A stretch of 64,000 nucleotides of DNA from Enoplosus armatus (lineage: Eukaryota > Chordata > Actinopteri > Centrarchiformes > Enoplosidae): NCBI RefSeq assembly GCF_043641665.1, contig NC_092182.1, forward strand, positions 17,907,241 through 17,971,240. The letters are read 5' to 3'. Shown here piece after piece: positions 1 through 10,923 of this stretch. The number at the start of each line of letters is the position of its first letter. The first letter of the stretch is position 1. The notes below the pieces were generated by a model. That model was given only the letters and a program-made list of their open reading frames with translations, had not been told where the DNA came from and did no database searches. Made by a program: the position numbers and the translations under genes.

Positions 1-94
1 GTGTGATTATATCTGGATATGGAGTTTGGCAGAATCAATCTGCGCCAGATAATGTGTTTTTTTTTTTCAAACCCGAAATAGACTCAGACTTCAC

Positions 95-214
95 CTGGTC
101 ATTGAGGTTGCACTGCTCAGCACATATCTCTAACACAACACTGCTGGTCAGCTTAGCTATCTGCTCCAGGAAGGTCACACACAGGCGCAGACTCCTCTTC
201 TCCATTGTCTCTGC
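95..214 (-). CDS. nckap1l: nckap1l coding exon 18 (last one in the window)
   Basis: The exon has 40 codons and encodes [20 protein letters not shown] and CNLNDQ before a GTGAAG donor. The TAG acceptor at 215-217 was chosen because it gives the family spacing of 14 residues between CPEE and FLEQ. The next expected peptide (LLPKHC-like) is not found in bases 1-94 and must lie outside. Confidence 0.9.
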
Positions 215-3200
215 CTACACACACAAACAAGTGCAGTAAGTGTGAGTGTACAACAACAGAGGAAATGTACAAAGGCATAGAAAATGCATTCCTGAACACA
301 CACATGCACACACAAATGTAGAAGGCATCATTTTCTCCCATCATTTCCGTAGTTACAGTTAGTTCACTGTTAAGTAAATAGGAACTGTTTCAAAAGTTTC
401 AAACTGCAGGTATAACTTCACTGATCTTCACTTCACCTTACTTGCCTGTGATTTAATAGCAAAGAATATTTCAGTACCTCAGAGAATAAAGTCAAAAAAG
501 TTGTCATGAATGAAGAAAATTATACGTTGCTGTTGTGATACAGCTGGTGACATGGTGTTAGAAATCAAACTTCATGTAGTGTGTAACCAGTATCTTCAAT
601 TCCTTTCAGCTGATGATTAATAGCTTGGTCAGAAAATGACTGAACACTGACCTCTTCTGGGCAGAGAGGGTGTCCACACTGGCTGAAGTGAGAACAGACG
701 GACGGGAAGGCCATGAGGTAACGCTTCATGGTCATCTCCTCACTGCTCTGGCAAAACATCTTCTCGAAGACGCGTGGATAGAAACTGGAAAACAAAACAT
801 CAACCTTGTAGGAGAAGAGAAGAGAAGAGAAGAGAAGAGAAGAGAAGAGAAACTGACCAGAATATGGACACTTCAGATGTCTCCTGCAGAAGTTCTTCCA
901 GACTGTCCACCATCCTGGTGTGAAACTGAATCATGTTCATCACCTTCGCTAAGTCAGGGTAGTCCTTTATTGGAAGAGGGGCCTTGTTCACACTGGTGTA
1001 GGCCTAAAAACAGAAGACAAAGAAAGCCTCAAGTTTTACAATGATAAATGAACATTGTGCGATATTTGATATGTATCAACAAGCCTTCCTACCTGCAATC
1101 TCAACCAGTCCAGTCTTAGTGCTCTGAAATCAAACTCCTCCTTGTTTTCCACTGCAGAGTAAAATTTAATCCATCATTAATCAAATAAAAATTCTCATGA
1201 TGCATTTTACATAGAGAAAAATTGTCTGTAAAATAATCTGCAGTATTTTGTTGTGATTACCTTGTTTGACCGACAGAGCAGACAGGGTTGAGACGAATGA
1301 ACTCATCAGGACTGATTCCTCTTCTGGACACACATACATGTTCTGCAGAGGAGAAAAAGGTCTCTAAGTGTAAGCTGAGGAAGGAGAATAGGGGATGCAT
1401 TCAGTAATAAAAACACTGCTGGCTTCCCTCTTTCTGCCACTTTCTGCACCTCAGTTATGTATGAGGTATAGTACACGCTGCACATTCTCATCAGTTTATG
1501 CACACACACACATGCACACGCCATCTACCATATGTACCTGTATGGTGTCATTGAGAACCAAGGCATCAAACTGCGCCAGGTACTGGACATGGTAGCGCTG
1601 AATTACATGAATGTACTTTTTCATCAGACCTCTTAACTTCTCCATGTGGAACAGCAGCTCTGCCATCTGACTGGAAAATCAAAAAGAAAGCTAATCAACA
1701 CCAAAAATATTCACTTTCTATTACCTTACATAATTAAAATGTGTACAAATAAGCCATTTTAAAATCCCTTCTGCAGGCTTTAGGATAACTGCTCTACTAA
1801 AAACTCATGTACATTGCTGTTGCACCACTGAGAGATATCTGAAGAGTGGAGATGCAGCGAGGGAGAACTTGCTGGCTGCCAGATTTTTGCACAGTAAGAT
1901 GACACAGTGGTTCACGTTCTCTGCACCTGTGACCTACTTGTCAATGTAGTCCTCGGGCGTCTTTATCTTTGGCATATTCTCAGAGTGTCTGACGAGCCAC
2001 AGGACTTCGTCACGGGAAAACGACAGAGCCATGAAGACAAACAGGGCCTTGGGGATTTGATTGGCACACAGAACAGAGAGGAAAGAGGAATGTTAGGAAA
2101 GAGTCTCAGCTACGATTGGTAAAGGCCATGATTACTATGAAATGAAGGGTCATTCAAAGGAATTCCCCCCTCCTGTCCAAATATTCCCCAAAGTCCAAGA
2201 TGTGTGCAGGATGGAGGCTGGATCAAAGATACCGTTATGTCATGTGACCAGAATTTCATTTGGACTTATAACTTAGAGTAAGGAAATTATTTAAATTCCT
2301 CAAGCACAGCTGTTATGCTCATTACTACATATACTTCTACCTTTGGTCCCAGAAGTCCAGGTTCATCCTCCAGAACTTTATATAATTCCATCATCGCTCC
2401 TCTCAGAAACTGCCTCTTCTCTCTGTGCATAGCTCCACTGGTAATAATGGACATGGACATTTGGTTCTCACCACTCATTTCAATATAAATACACATCAAT
2501 GAATATTTATGACACAAAAGTGGTGAAAACTTTGCTTAGTTTCCTGCCAGTCTCACCTGTTTACTATAGCGTGCTCACGACATTCCTTGATGTCTGCAAC
2601 TCGCTTGCTATACCTGAAAAATAAATGAACAATTAATTAAAAATGCACTTTTGATGCAATTTTGTTTATTACAAACATGCAAAGATAACATTTGTAATCG
2701 TTTTAATTGGATTGATGTTTTTGGCTGTTTTTAGTAATCTGTGCATAATCTGATATATAATAATTCCCCCAAAAACACACACTTAAATTGTTACATATCT
2801 GTAAAGTATCTGGCAGTTGAGCTGAGGAAGGCTCAGTCCAGCTCTTTATATCCAGAATTAATGAACAATTAAAGAGACCAGACGAGAGGTCCTCAACAGG
2901 AACTCTTTAATTCAGGGAAGTGAAATGAGAATGACACTCAAGATACATTTTTAAATCAGTTCTCCTTCGTTAACTGTGAAATATGAGGCCACATTATCTT
3001 GTACCCATTGCCTCTTACCTTGCTTTGAAAAGTTATTTTCATCAACTTGGACTATTTCTCACAGTCCACAGTGTGGAGAGAGCATACTGTAACATACCCT
3101 TTGATGCTGTCGAAGAGGTCCTCTGAGACCTTGTGTATGTTGAGCACTTCGTCTCTAGTGAGGTTGAGGTAGAGGCCGCTCCGCAGAGCCATCTTCCACA

Positions 3201-6200
3201 GCTCCTGGGAGGCCTGGTTTGTATTCAGGCTGGTGTGGCATAACAGGAAGCCGACTACAAGGGGCAGAGTCAGCAACATTTATGATACAGTCTGTGGGGC
3301 TGGCACATCACTGCTGCATGCATTTACATCATTAACTGGGCTTCAGAATCTTTTGCTGAAACCTGTGGTCTGAGATTTATATTTGAGTGCAAAGCTTTTT
3401 TTCTTCTCACGCGTCAAAGTTTTCAAGCATATGTCTTAAAATCTGCAGGCACTGATATTTAAATACAGTATACCTGCATAACGTTGATATATTTGTACAA
3501 AGTGAACAGTTAGAGGAAGTTATAATTCAGGCTGATTAACACTTACTTATGATCCACCGCTCCATCACCTCCATAGACAGGTATTCACATGCCATCTGTA
3601 AGGAACAACAAGATTATTAACTGCCATTACAGACGCATTCACTACAGCCTTACATGTGCTGAGTCTATGATTGAGTAAAATCCTGTCAGTTAAACAGTTA
3701 AACTATATGACAGCCATCAGCGTCTTCATTGCCACCATATTCTTGTTCCTCCTTCAAAAGAAAATCAATCATATTTTCCTTCCAGGAAATATTGACTATC
3801 CTTCCTACATGTGGTGGAAAAAAAGAATACAAAAATGCACATTTTATAATGCAGCTCAAGAGACCTATCAGTAGCAGTATAGTACTCTATAGACTTGAAA
3901 TGATTGCTTTCAAATATATTGTTGTTGCCTGGGGGTCCTTGTCTTGGCTGGGCTAGTGTTTTTTTATGAGGAAGCCATGGGCAACAGGGATCATAACATT
4001 ACATCAAAGGAGCCATAATGACCGTGTTTGACGACAGCAGAGAGGATGACAGAGGACTGAACAGTGCAGAAAGGGGAGATTGTAGAAATAAATGTTCAGG
4101 GCGGAGCAGAGAGGTTAAAATACAATAAAATAAATCATTTTCTAAATGATAGCTCTATAATAGGAGGACAGAGAAAATGGGACACTAGCTACTAATGTTA
4201 AGTGGACTGTATCTGACCTTCAAGACAACACATATACTGTTATTGCACCTTCTCTCATATCTGTGCCTGACATCACTGGAAAAAAACATATTTTAGACAC
4301 CCCCCTTCCTCTCTCTTTGTCCCTCTGTCAGAGATAAATACAGGAGGAGAGGTGTCGGAAGGGTGGACTCACAGTGTCACAGCAGGCTGGGTCCAGCATG
4401 GCAGCTGGAGCACTAAGCAGGCTGAGGAGCTGGGCGCTCCGCCACTGCTCTGCTGGCAGGTTTCTGCGTGGGTAGACCATCTTCAGAGACAGCAATGCCG
4501 CCGTCACAGACTAGGAGAGGGACGGAGAAGGAAAGGACAACAGTGAGTGAGGAAGCTGTAGAGAGGCAGAGAGAGAGGAAGAGGCAAAAACACGCTGGTT
4601 TTTTTGCACATATGCATATTTATGATCCTCCACACAGACCGGAGTAACTGCCGGTGTTAAAGAAGAAAATAAAGGTGACATATCATTTGTATTATTATTA
4701 TATAATTTGTATTTTGTTAGTCATGTGTAAAGCCCTTGGAAGCTACTCTTTGGCAGTCATATGTCCACATGCATTTATGTACTTTTAGCCTCATCCATGA
4801 AGAAATGATTTCTGAGTTTGGTAAAACTCGGAGATCCAACTGCGAGTTAGTCACCTTAACCTCTTTAATGGAGGCTTTTAAAGCTACAAAATGTCGTGTG
4901 TACAGAATAGACCAACATAATAAAATTACAGCATTGACAGTCATGATGACAAAATTATGAATAGATATGTGATATATATAAAGAGTGACACACTGAGCTT
5001 ACCCTTGTGTGAGGGCCAAACTCCTCAGTGAGCTTCCTCCAAGGATGCTCATACTCCACAAACATCTGGCCGAGCCGTGGGTAGGAGGGGTCACTGCAGG
5101 AGTCATCACAGTGTGCAATTAATCAAAGCAGGGACAAGAAGAAGAAAAAGAAGTAGGCCATCATAATAATACAACATTGCCAACAGTATGTCAGTCTAGA
5201 ATTACCTACAGGGATGATGAAAGTGTTGGATTTCATGAATCACATAATTTTATACAGCCTTGTTTTTAGGTGGCTGAAATAATGAAGCGCTAAGACTGTT
5301 CCCTCTCGAGGGGCGAGCTGTGTTTGGTGTGCAAGTCAAATGTGACATTAAAATGTATGTGTTTGTGTTCCCTGCTCACGTCTCAAATTGAGATAAGCCC
5401 TCTGTGTTTTTTTGAAGGGTATAAATAAAAATCATGCAAAGTGGGCAGACTCAAAATGTCAGAATACCACTTGGCACTCAGAAAAGGTTAGTGGTGGGCT
5501 GTTGATGTCTACGGCAATTAAAATTCTAATTAATTACAAGGATCAGAAACATTGTCGTTCTGATGGATGTGGAAACTCGTAATGGCATCAATTAAAGTGT
5601 TCGTCGTAGGTAGAGAGCTGCACTTAGCAAATACAACCCTTTGTTGACTGAGTGCTGTCTTGATCAATAGGGGCGAGTAAATGGAAAACACATCCATCCC
5701 TCTACTTATGTTGTACTCCATCTATGATGTTACTTCAGCGTCCATTAAGCAGTTTCATGTTTTCTCACCTGCTTCCATTGGTCATCTCATGGGCACAGTT
5801 GAACATGCCCACCAGTGCCTTTTTGTCATCGATGCGGGAGAGTGTTATGATAACAGACGTGTAGGTGATGATCAGATCCAAGTAGTTCTTGGTGAAGTCA
5901 AAGTTGATTCCCTGAAAATCAAAGTTTCAGTGAAGTCAGTGGCTCTGAAACAACCTACCTCAGTCCCACTAGGACATAGTGTAGATGCAGTACAGCTATT
6001 TGGGGACCTCAAAGAAAGACATTTTTATTGAACATCACAATTTTAATTATTTACTGTCACTCCCAGTTTGAAAATAACAAAATCGTTTTTTAGGGTTCTT
6101 TGGTTGAAAAAACCTTAAAAATATTTTTGTATTCTTAAGTATTTGTCAGTATATACGTGTATAGAGATCACCCCCTGCAGGCTTGAAAGTGGCTGTATAG

Positions 6201-7617
6201 TCTCCTTATTGACAGAGAAAAGTGGTTGAACATGCATGGAGTGTTTTGGAACATGGCAGGCATACAGACAGAAGTGGATTATACTGAGGGAGTGGTTTGA
6301 GCGGTTAAATCTTTTGTTACTTTTTCCCAACCTGAAAACCTGTCTCTGTAACTGCGTGAATTCAAATTGATGACCACAGCCACTACTCTCCCTCAATAAC
6401 CAAACTATGGCCACCTTTCAAGCCAAGAGGGGGAGATAGATTATATAGATTTGGGGTGAAATATCACTTTAATATTATTTGTCAGTTTTAGAAGAAATAA
6501 CATCACAGATCCTTTTAGGGGTATTAAAGGTGACTGCAAAATGTGTTACGACTGCAATAATAAGAATTAATTCAAACCAGACTTTATAAATGGATCTGCA
6601 GTTGTACTTGACAAAAAAAGGTCCTGCGCTGAGAGATGATCCCCAGGTAAATCCAAGCTGTGTGAGATGCTTAAAATGACCCATGACCCATATTGACTGT
6701 GCAGATCAGATCACAGGAGACAGAGATCACTGAAATATACAGTAGGATATACATAATGCACAAGGCAAGAGGTGCCACTTTAATTATGATAATAAAAAAA
6801 CCTGACAAACTGAACAGGAGGAGGCTGGGGGGCGGTGAGCAGAGACAGCCTGCACTGCATAGCAAGAAGGAGTAAACAGCGTAGTAGCAGAAATGAGTGG
6901 GAGCCCGTCAGATTATCAGCAGATGTTGTGTATGACTTCAGCGCTTTCCCAGATTTAAAACAATTACGACACACAGTAAATACTCACAATGTCAAAGAAG
7001 CACTGGCAGGCATCTATGGTGTTCAGCAACTCATAAACGTGGTCCTGAATGAAGAACAGAGAAGGAGTAGATTAGAAAACAAAGACCCACATTGCAACAA
7101 AGCAACATTTAAATCATGATAAGCCTCTAATGTCATCTCCCAAACACATTATCATTTTTATAGATTCCAGAAGCCTAATAATCATTACACATTTGCATAT
7201 TTCTATAACATCCTGATTGAGTCATTCTCAATCTTACAAATACCTATGATGCCTTGGCCTGAACGCGACCTCCATCACAGGAATATGCAAATGTGAAGGG
7301 AGGTGTAACAAACTGCACCAAACCACAGTGAGCTAACTGTCCTTGATATTTGGAATACAATCAATTATTTTCCTACATCAGAATGAAGCACTCTATATGG
7401 AAATGTATTCTGTAAACCAAAATGTCTAAAATAATGGGCGAGCAGAAGAAAAACAGAGAGAAATAAAGGGAGAGAATATTGCAAACACCATCATTGTCCT
7501 CTATTATCAGATTTGTGTTTTCATATTTAAAGAATAATGTATATTTATTTTTCATTTTCAAGGTTTTTCACTGTTTGTTAATGTAGACTGTTGTTATGCT
7601 TCTGTTTCTCCCTCTGA

Positions 7618-7658
<41 letters not shown>

Positions 7659-10151
7659 GCAATCACCCTGAACTCTTTGACATCCAGGAAAGAGTCGTAG
7701 TAGCTTGCTGTGGCTGCCAAGACTTCAGATTTCTGTCGCTGAATGCTTGTCAGATTTTGCTGGAATAAACAATAAAGTGAACTTTTCAGGTACGGTATTA
7801 TGAGATGTCACATTGTGTGAAAAATAGACTATTTCTTGAAGTCCTTCTTCCTGTGGGTAAGTTCATTAGCTCCACATGCTACTTGATTAGCTTAACTTGA
7901 TTGGCCAAGACTCCCTGGAAGAAGAGGTCTTGGATCTCAACAGGACTTTCCTTGCTAAATAAAGGATGAATAAAATAAAAAATTAAATTAAAACGTGAGA
8001 CATATGCAAATGTTTAAATGAAATAAACAAATAAACATAGTATAGACACAAAGACAGATACACAAGACTCATACAGCAAATATCACGCAATATAACACCA
8101 TAGGCCTGCAACATGCACTAACTTTGTGAGGTACCATCATGTATACTTTGTAGAGATAGAGGTTTGGACAGCCAGAGAGGACGTGCATGGGCACCACTGA
8201 TCTGTTTTTAAACACTTCACAAGTCAGTTCTTTTACAAGCTCATGATAACACATTTGTTTTATTGGGATCAAAAGATAGTTTTGTGATAACAAAGAAAAT
8301 AGTTTGTCAATTCTTTGACATAACTGGTTGCTTGTTAACTTGTTCTTTTGTCAACTCAACTTAACGTCATAATGTTTTCAGTGGATCACACAGTTAATTG
8401 TTAATTAATTATGTATTGATCAAGAACAAACAAACCTTTTTGTGTCAAGAGCCCAAAATAATATTTTCATGACAAAGAATTAGAACAAGCATGTGCTTGT
8501 GTGTAAAACAAGACAAAACAACTGAAGCTTGTGCAAAGGTTGCAGTCACACTTACAATGTTTCCTCTGAAGTCAATGTTGGGGAATTTCTTGTTGATGTA
8601 TTTGACGGCGGACTCCGTGGTTTTATCTGTCAGGAGGGATAGCCGCGTCTTAGGGTCTGCACAGGTCTGTAACAGAGGTTAGGAGATGATAAATATGTGT
8701 GGATGTGATGTGATCAGTTTGCACGTCATACTATAGCACTCAGCCAGAGTTTTGTCGTATTTCACTTGCGGGTTTTGGCAGTTAAATCCTTGATTTTTAA
8801 TCAGTTTTTATGCTCTGTTGGTTTTCTTGACAGATTGTCCTTGTTTGTTTGTTTTTTACAGTGGCATTCAGCCAGTGGTTAGAAAAGCAACCACAAACTA
8901 GCTGGGAGAATTGTTAGCAGAGCAAGTAATAATGCTTTCCCCATCTCCCACAACAACCACCCTCAAGGTGACCTTGAGCAGGATAGTTAACCTCAAACCG
9001 CTCCTATGGGGCTGTTTAGAGGCTGACAGTAGAGGACTGTGTAGCAGCTCCCAAGTGTGAAGTCTGACTTAAAATAAAAAACGCATGCATGCTCAGCATG
9101 TTCTTTCACTTCTCCTCCTGATAAATGCAAACACATACTCATATAGGGTTATAGAGAGGGGGATGTGTGTGTGTGTGCCTGTACACAGAACACAAAACAT
9201 ATTCTATTTTCTCATGACGAGAGAGTCACTTCCTGCATGTCGCATCCAGACATGTGTAGGTTGTCAAAATAAACCAATCATACTCTCTCTGGAGTCACAT
9301 TATAACAGTTAATTACGTCATCAGATTTCTTCATTATATTTTACTGGTTTACTGGTTCGTTTCTATTCTGATGTGTGAGTTTCTAAGCATTCAGTTCAGA
9401 ATAACTGAAATTTGAGTTGATTGACAGCTCAGACTGACTTCCTGTTTGCACTTCCTCTTTGGAGAAATAAGCTCAGTTGTATTTGGAACACAGTGCTGCC
9501 TATTCTGCTAAGCCTGTATAAACACAAACCACTTTTGCGAACACTACACAGTTGTTACAATTATCTCACATCATTTCATGACCGCAGTTTGAGTTACACC
9601 TCCTGAAGAGTGTCTTGACTTCAAGAAACAATGCATTACTGGGTTATTATTGGTGGTTTGCGTCCTTATAAGACTCTGTAGTGCCTTTGTGCATTGCAGA
9701 TGAAGTACTTTAACATGTTTGGCATTATACAATCATTATTCTTTGTATTGTAGATACAAATTTAAATTGTTATCTTTATCTGTACAATCAAGCTCTCATT
9801 CCCTTTTAACAGTTCAATGGAATCTGAAAATAGAAATGAATGCATACAATTCTAAATATGATTCAATTTTAGTTCATTTATAAGCAGTGAATAACTGTGT
9901 ACTGATATATTAACTCTTAGATGTATCTTTGTATTGTGTGATAACTGTACACAGATACAAAATGTGACAAAATTACCAAGCGCGTGAAATGAAAGTCAAG
10001 TTCCTTATTTCTCGTTTCTGTTACACAGACGACTGGCCTCTTTAAATCTATCCTCCCTCACCTTCTTAATGTAGTTCATGCGTATTAGCACCCCATTCCC
10101 TCTCTCATTGAGGATGCTGAGTTTTTCAGCCAGTTTCTGTTGGTAGTCCAT
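95..10151 (-). CDS. nckap1l: nckap1l (HEM1), 5' part: coding exons 1-18, 622 codons, 3' end off the window
   Basis: NCKAP1L is the haematopoietic Nck-associated protein. With CYFIP, ABI, WAVE and HSPC300 it forms the WAVE regulatory complex, which links Rac to Arp2/3-driven actin branching at the leukocyte cortex. Eighteen minus-strand exons join in phase: 10062-10151, 8556-8666, 7667-7759, 6988-7044, 5769-5911, 5003-5093, 4373-4510, 3547-3595, 3098-3254, 2557-2613, 2341-2437, 1938-2047, 1538-1670, 1261-1342, 1093-1151, 858-1003, 652-784 and 95-214. The protein begins [18 protein letters not shown]. The paralogue call rests on segments such as [17 protein letters not shown] and DEPGLLGPK, which fit NCKAP1L better than ubiquitous NCKAP1. 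The family length is about 1,120 residues, so just over half is here. All introns are GT-AG. The family has no catalytic motif; it is an all-helical scaffold. I see no frameshift or in-frame stop, so the gene looks intact. Confidence 0.95.
652..784 (-). CDS. nckap1l: nckap1l coding exon 17
   Basis: The exon is 133 bp and completes a split cysteine codon. It encodes [20 protein letters not shown], then [20 protein letters not shown], ending in phase 0 at GTCAGT. Confidence 0.93.
811..851. repeat. (AGAAG)n microsatellite inside nckap1l intron 16
   Basis: About eight pentamers of GAAGA fill most of the 73-bp intron 785-857. On the sense strand this is a TCTTC-rich pyrimidine tract between the donor and the TTTTCCAG acceptor. 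Confidence 0.95.
858..1003 (-). CDS. nckap1l: nckap1l coding exon 16
   Basis: The exon is 146 bp and encodes [20 protein letters not shown], then [18 protein letters not shown]. It leaves in phase 2 at GTCAGT, directly before a 73-bp microsatellite intron. PDLAKVMN separates it from NCKAP1 (RELGKMMN). Confidence 0.94.
1093..1151 (-). CDS. nckap1l: nckap1l coding exon 15
   Basis: The exon is 59 bp and encodes [19 protein letters not shown], phase 1 to 0, with a CTGCAG acceptor and a GTAGGA donor. Confidence 0.92.
1261..1342 (-). CDS. nckap1l: nckap1l coding exon 14
   Basis: The exon is 82 bp and encodes [20 protein letters not shown] and SVKQ, leaving in phase 1 at a GTAATC donor. The VCPEEES...MSSFV motif is highly conserved. 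Confidence 0.94.
1538..1670 (-). CDS. nckap1l: nckap1l coding exon 13
   Basis: The exon is 133 bp. After the split asparagine codon it encodes [20 protein letters not shown] and [20 protein letters not shown], ending at a GTACAT donor. Confidence 0.93.
1938..2047 (-). CDS. nckap1l: nckap1l coding exon 12
   Basis: The exon is 110 bp and encodes [20 protein letters not shown], then [16 protein letters not shown]. It ends in phase 2 at a GTAGGT donor. KTPEDY is an NCKAP1L-type feature. Confidence 0.93.
2341..2437 (-). CDS. nckap1l: nckap1l coding exon 11
   Basis: The exon is 97 bp and encodes [19 protein letters not shown] and [12 protein letters not shown]. It ends in phase 0 at a rather weak GTAGAA donor. 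DEPGLLGPK agrees with NCKAP1L (DQPGLLGPK in NCKAP1). Confidence 0.93.
2557..2613 (-). CDS. nckap1l: nckap1l coding exon 10
   Basis: The exon is 57 bp and encodes [18 protein letters not shown]. It is entered and left in phase 2, with a TTTCAG acceptor and a GTGAGA donor. Confidence 0.92.
3098..3254 (-). CDS. nckap1l: nckap1l coding exon 9
   Basis: The exon is 157 bp, entered in phase 1 and left in phase 2 at a GTATGT donor. It encodes [20 protein letters not shown], then [25 protein letters not shown] favours NCKAP1L over NCKAP1 (FILCH). Confidence 0.95.
3547..3595 (-). CDS. nckap1l: nckap1l coding exon 8
   Basis: The exon is 49 bp and encodes [16 protein letters not shown], leaving in phase 1 at a GTAAGT donor. 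It matches the family MxCEYLS...MERWII block. Confidence 0.93.
4373..4510 (-). CDS. nckap1l: nckap1l coding exon 7
   Basis: The exon has 46 codons, phase 0 to 0, with a CCTAG acceptor and a GTGAGT donor. It encodes [20 protein letters not shown], the conserved RRN...EQWR...QLLSL segment. Confidence 0.95.
5003..5093 (-). CDS. nckap1l: nckap1l coding exon 6
   Basis: The exon is 91 bp and completes the split serine codon from exon 5. It encodes [20 protein letters not shown] and then [10 protein letters not shown], ending in phase 0 at a GTAAGC donor. Confidence 0.94.
5769..5911 (-). CDS. nckap1l: nckap1l coding exon 5
   Basis: The exon is 143 bp, entered in phase 0 and left in phase 2 (GTGAGA donor). 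It encodes [19 protein letters not shown] followed by [20 protein letters not shown], a highly conserved family block. Confidence 0.95.
6988..7044 (-). CDS. nckap1l: nckap1l coding exon 4
   Basis: The exon has 19 codons, phase 0 to 0. It encodes [19 protein letters not shown], nearly identical to other NCKAP1-family proteins, with an ATTCAG acceptor and a GTGAGT donor. Confidence 0.95.
7614..7657. repeat. (GAAA)n microsatellite, nckap1l intron 3
   Basis: About eleven tetramers of AAAG (CTTT on the nckap1l sense strand) begin about 10 bases downstream of the exon 3 donor. Confidence 0.95.
7667..7759 (-). CDS. nckap1l: nckap1l coding exon 3
   Basis: The exon has 31 codons, phase 0 to 0, with a TTCCAG acceptor and a GTGATT donor. 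It encodes the [13 protein letters not shown] region, equivalent to YYQSFVDVMEFR in mammals. The donor is followed within about 10 bases by a long CTTT microsatellite on the sense strand. Confidence 0.92.
7904..7990 (+). mobile_element. LINE-like 3' tail fragment in nckap1l intron 2
   Basis: The stretch contains GACTCCCTGGAAGAAGAGG, then CTTGGATCTCAACAGGAC and a CTAAATAAAGGATGAATAA end. I recognise this as the 3' tail of a non-LTR retrotransposon common in fish genomes. The upstream ORFs are absent (5' truncation), and a degenerate A-rich tail follows. Confidence 0.5.
8556..8666 (-). CDS. nckap1l: nckap1l coding exon 2
   Basis: The exon has 37 codons, phase 0 to 0, between a TTACAG acceptor and a GTAAGT donor. 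It contains the conserved [12 protein letters not shown] block of the family. Confidence 0.93.
8865..9062 (+). mobile_element. SINE-like (tRNA-derived type) fragment in nckap1l intron 1
   Basis: The segment has the usual wording of fish tRNA-derived SINEs: CAGTGGTTAGAAAAGCAACC at the start and, further on, CCTTGAGCAGGATAGTTAAC. It is diverged, and I see no obvious target duplication. Confidence 0.4.
9437..9457 (-). promoter_or_regulatory. Paired ETS/PU.1-like sites in nckap1l intron 1
   Basis: On the minus (sense) strand the region reads GAGGAAGT (9450-9457) and CAGGAAGT (9437-9444). These are ETS cores, the first being the preferred PU.1 form. NCKAP1L is a leukocyte gene, so myeloid or lymphoid ETS input in intron 1 is plausible but inferred. 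Confidence 0.3.
10062..10151 (-). CDS. nckap1l: nckap1l coding exon 1 (start codon)
   Basis: The exon has 30 codons, from the ATG at 10149-10151 to a GTGAGG donor. It encodes [10 protein letters not shown], then [10 protein letters not shown] and [10 protein letters not shown], matching the NCKAP1L N-terminus. No other in-frame ATG lies between this start and an upstream in-frame TAG about 30 codons 5', so this start is preferred. The N-terminus is a few residues shorter than in mammals. Confidence 0.93.
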
Positions 10152-10619
10152 GGCTCCAGAAACCTCTCCCTCCAACTGAGCCTTGGCCTCCTGGTCCTGT
10201 GTAGTGGTTGAACCCTCGGAAACAAGTGCACCCAGAGCCTCACCCTGACACTAGGTCACATGGGGCTTATGGGTGGAGGTGGAGCCATGACTTGAGCTGG
10301 GCTGAGTGTTACAATTGTCCACACACTGTAACTGTAAGACAAAAAGCAGATATAAATTTAAGAGAAAAAAGAAAAAATCTAAATCAAAAATTTTAAAAAT
10401 GTCTTAAAATCACAAAAAGTTGGCAGATGAAGTGTTGTTTTTAAAGACACATTTGAATTTTCAGTCACATTTTAAGAAAGTCTCCATAATTAATTGTATC
10501 ACTCAACACTTTGACTGAGAGATAAGCACATATTATCTATAATATATTGTTATGTAAATGAATGGCAAAGTCATGGTTCCTATCACACACTGTGTCTATT
10601 GTTGTGTGCAGTTTGAGCT

Positions 10620-10627
10620 ACTTCCTC
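10620..10627 (-). promoter_or_regulatory. PU.1-like GAGGAAGT about 470 bp upstream of nckap1l ATG
   Basis: The minus strand reads GAGGAAGT, a full PU.1-type ETS site, in the presumed promoter-proximal region. No TATA box or CpG-rich island is evident nearby. Confidence 0.3.
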
Positions 10628-10755
10628 TTCGTCTGTAAAAAGACTCCTGTGAACAGAAATAGCAGAAAGGTATGAAACATATTCATGTTTTTACAATACT
10701 TGTTATACTAAAATAACAAGCCAGTACAGAAAACCAAAAAGAGTTCTCTCTTTAA

Positions 10756-10768
10756 CCACAAGATGGCA
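10756..10768 (+). promoter_or_regulatory. CTCF-like motif upstream of nckap1l
   Basis: CCACAAGATGGCA fits the CTCF core CCASYAGRKGGCA with one mismatch. It lies between the nckap1l start and the TG microsatellite. Motif match only. Confidence 0.3.
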
Positions 10769-10839
10769 CTATTTACTAACTGAAGCTGTGTTTCTCTGTG
10801 AATGAATGGGGGATCAATTATGATTATGCAATAAAGTGA

Positions 10840-10840
<1 letters not shown>

Positions 10841-10922
<82 letters not shown>
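10841..10922. repeat. (TG)41 microsatellite
   Basis: An uninterrupted run of about 41 TG dinucleotides lies roughly 690 bp 5' of the nckap1l start codon. It is the longest dinucleotide array in the window. Confidence 0.97.

Positions 10923-10923
<1 letters not shown>

Noticed and set aside
1..94. Possible next nckap1l exon at the left edge
   Set aside because: The minus-strand translation here does not give the expected LLPKHC-type continuation and hits a stop.
6380..6480. GGGGTGAAATATCACTTTAA end reminiscent of a MITE terminus
   Set aside because: No matching opposite terminus or target duplication could be found in the intron.
95..10151. Identification as the ubiquitous paralogue nckap1
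   Set aside because: [22 protein letters not shown] and KTPEDY follow NCKAP1L rather than NCKAP1.
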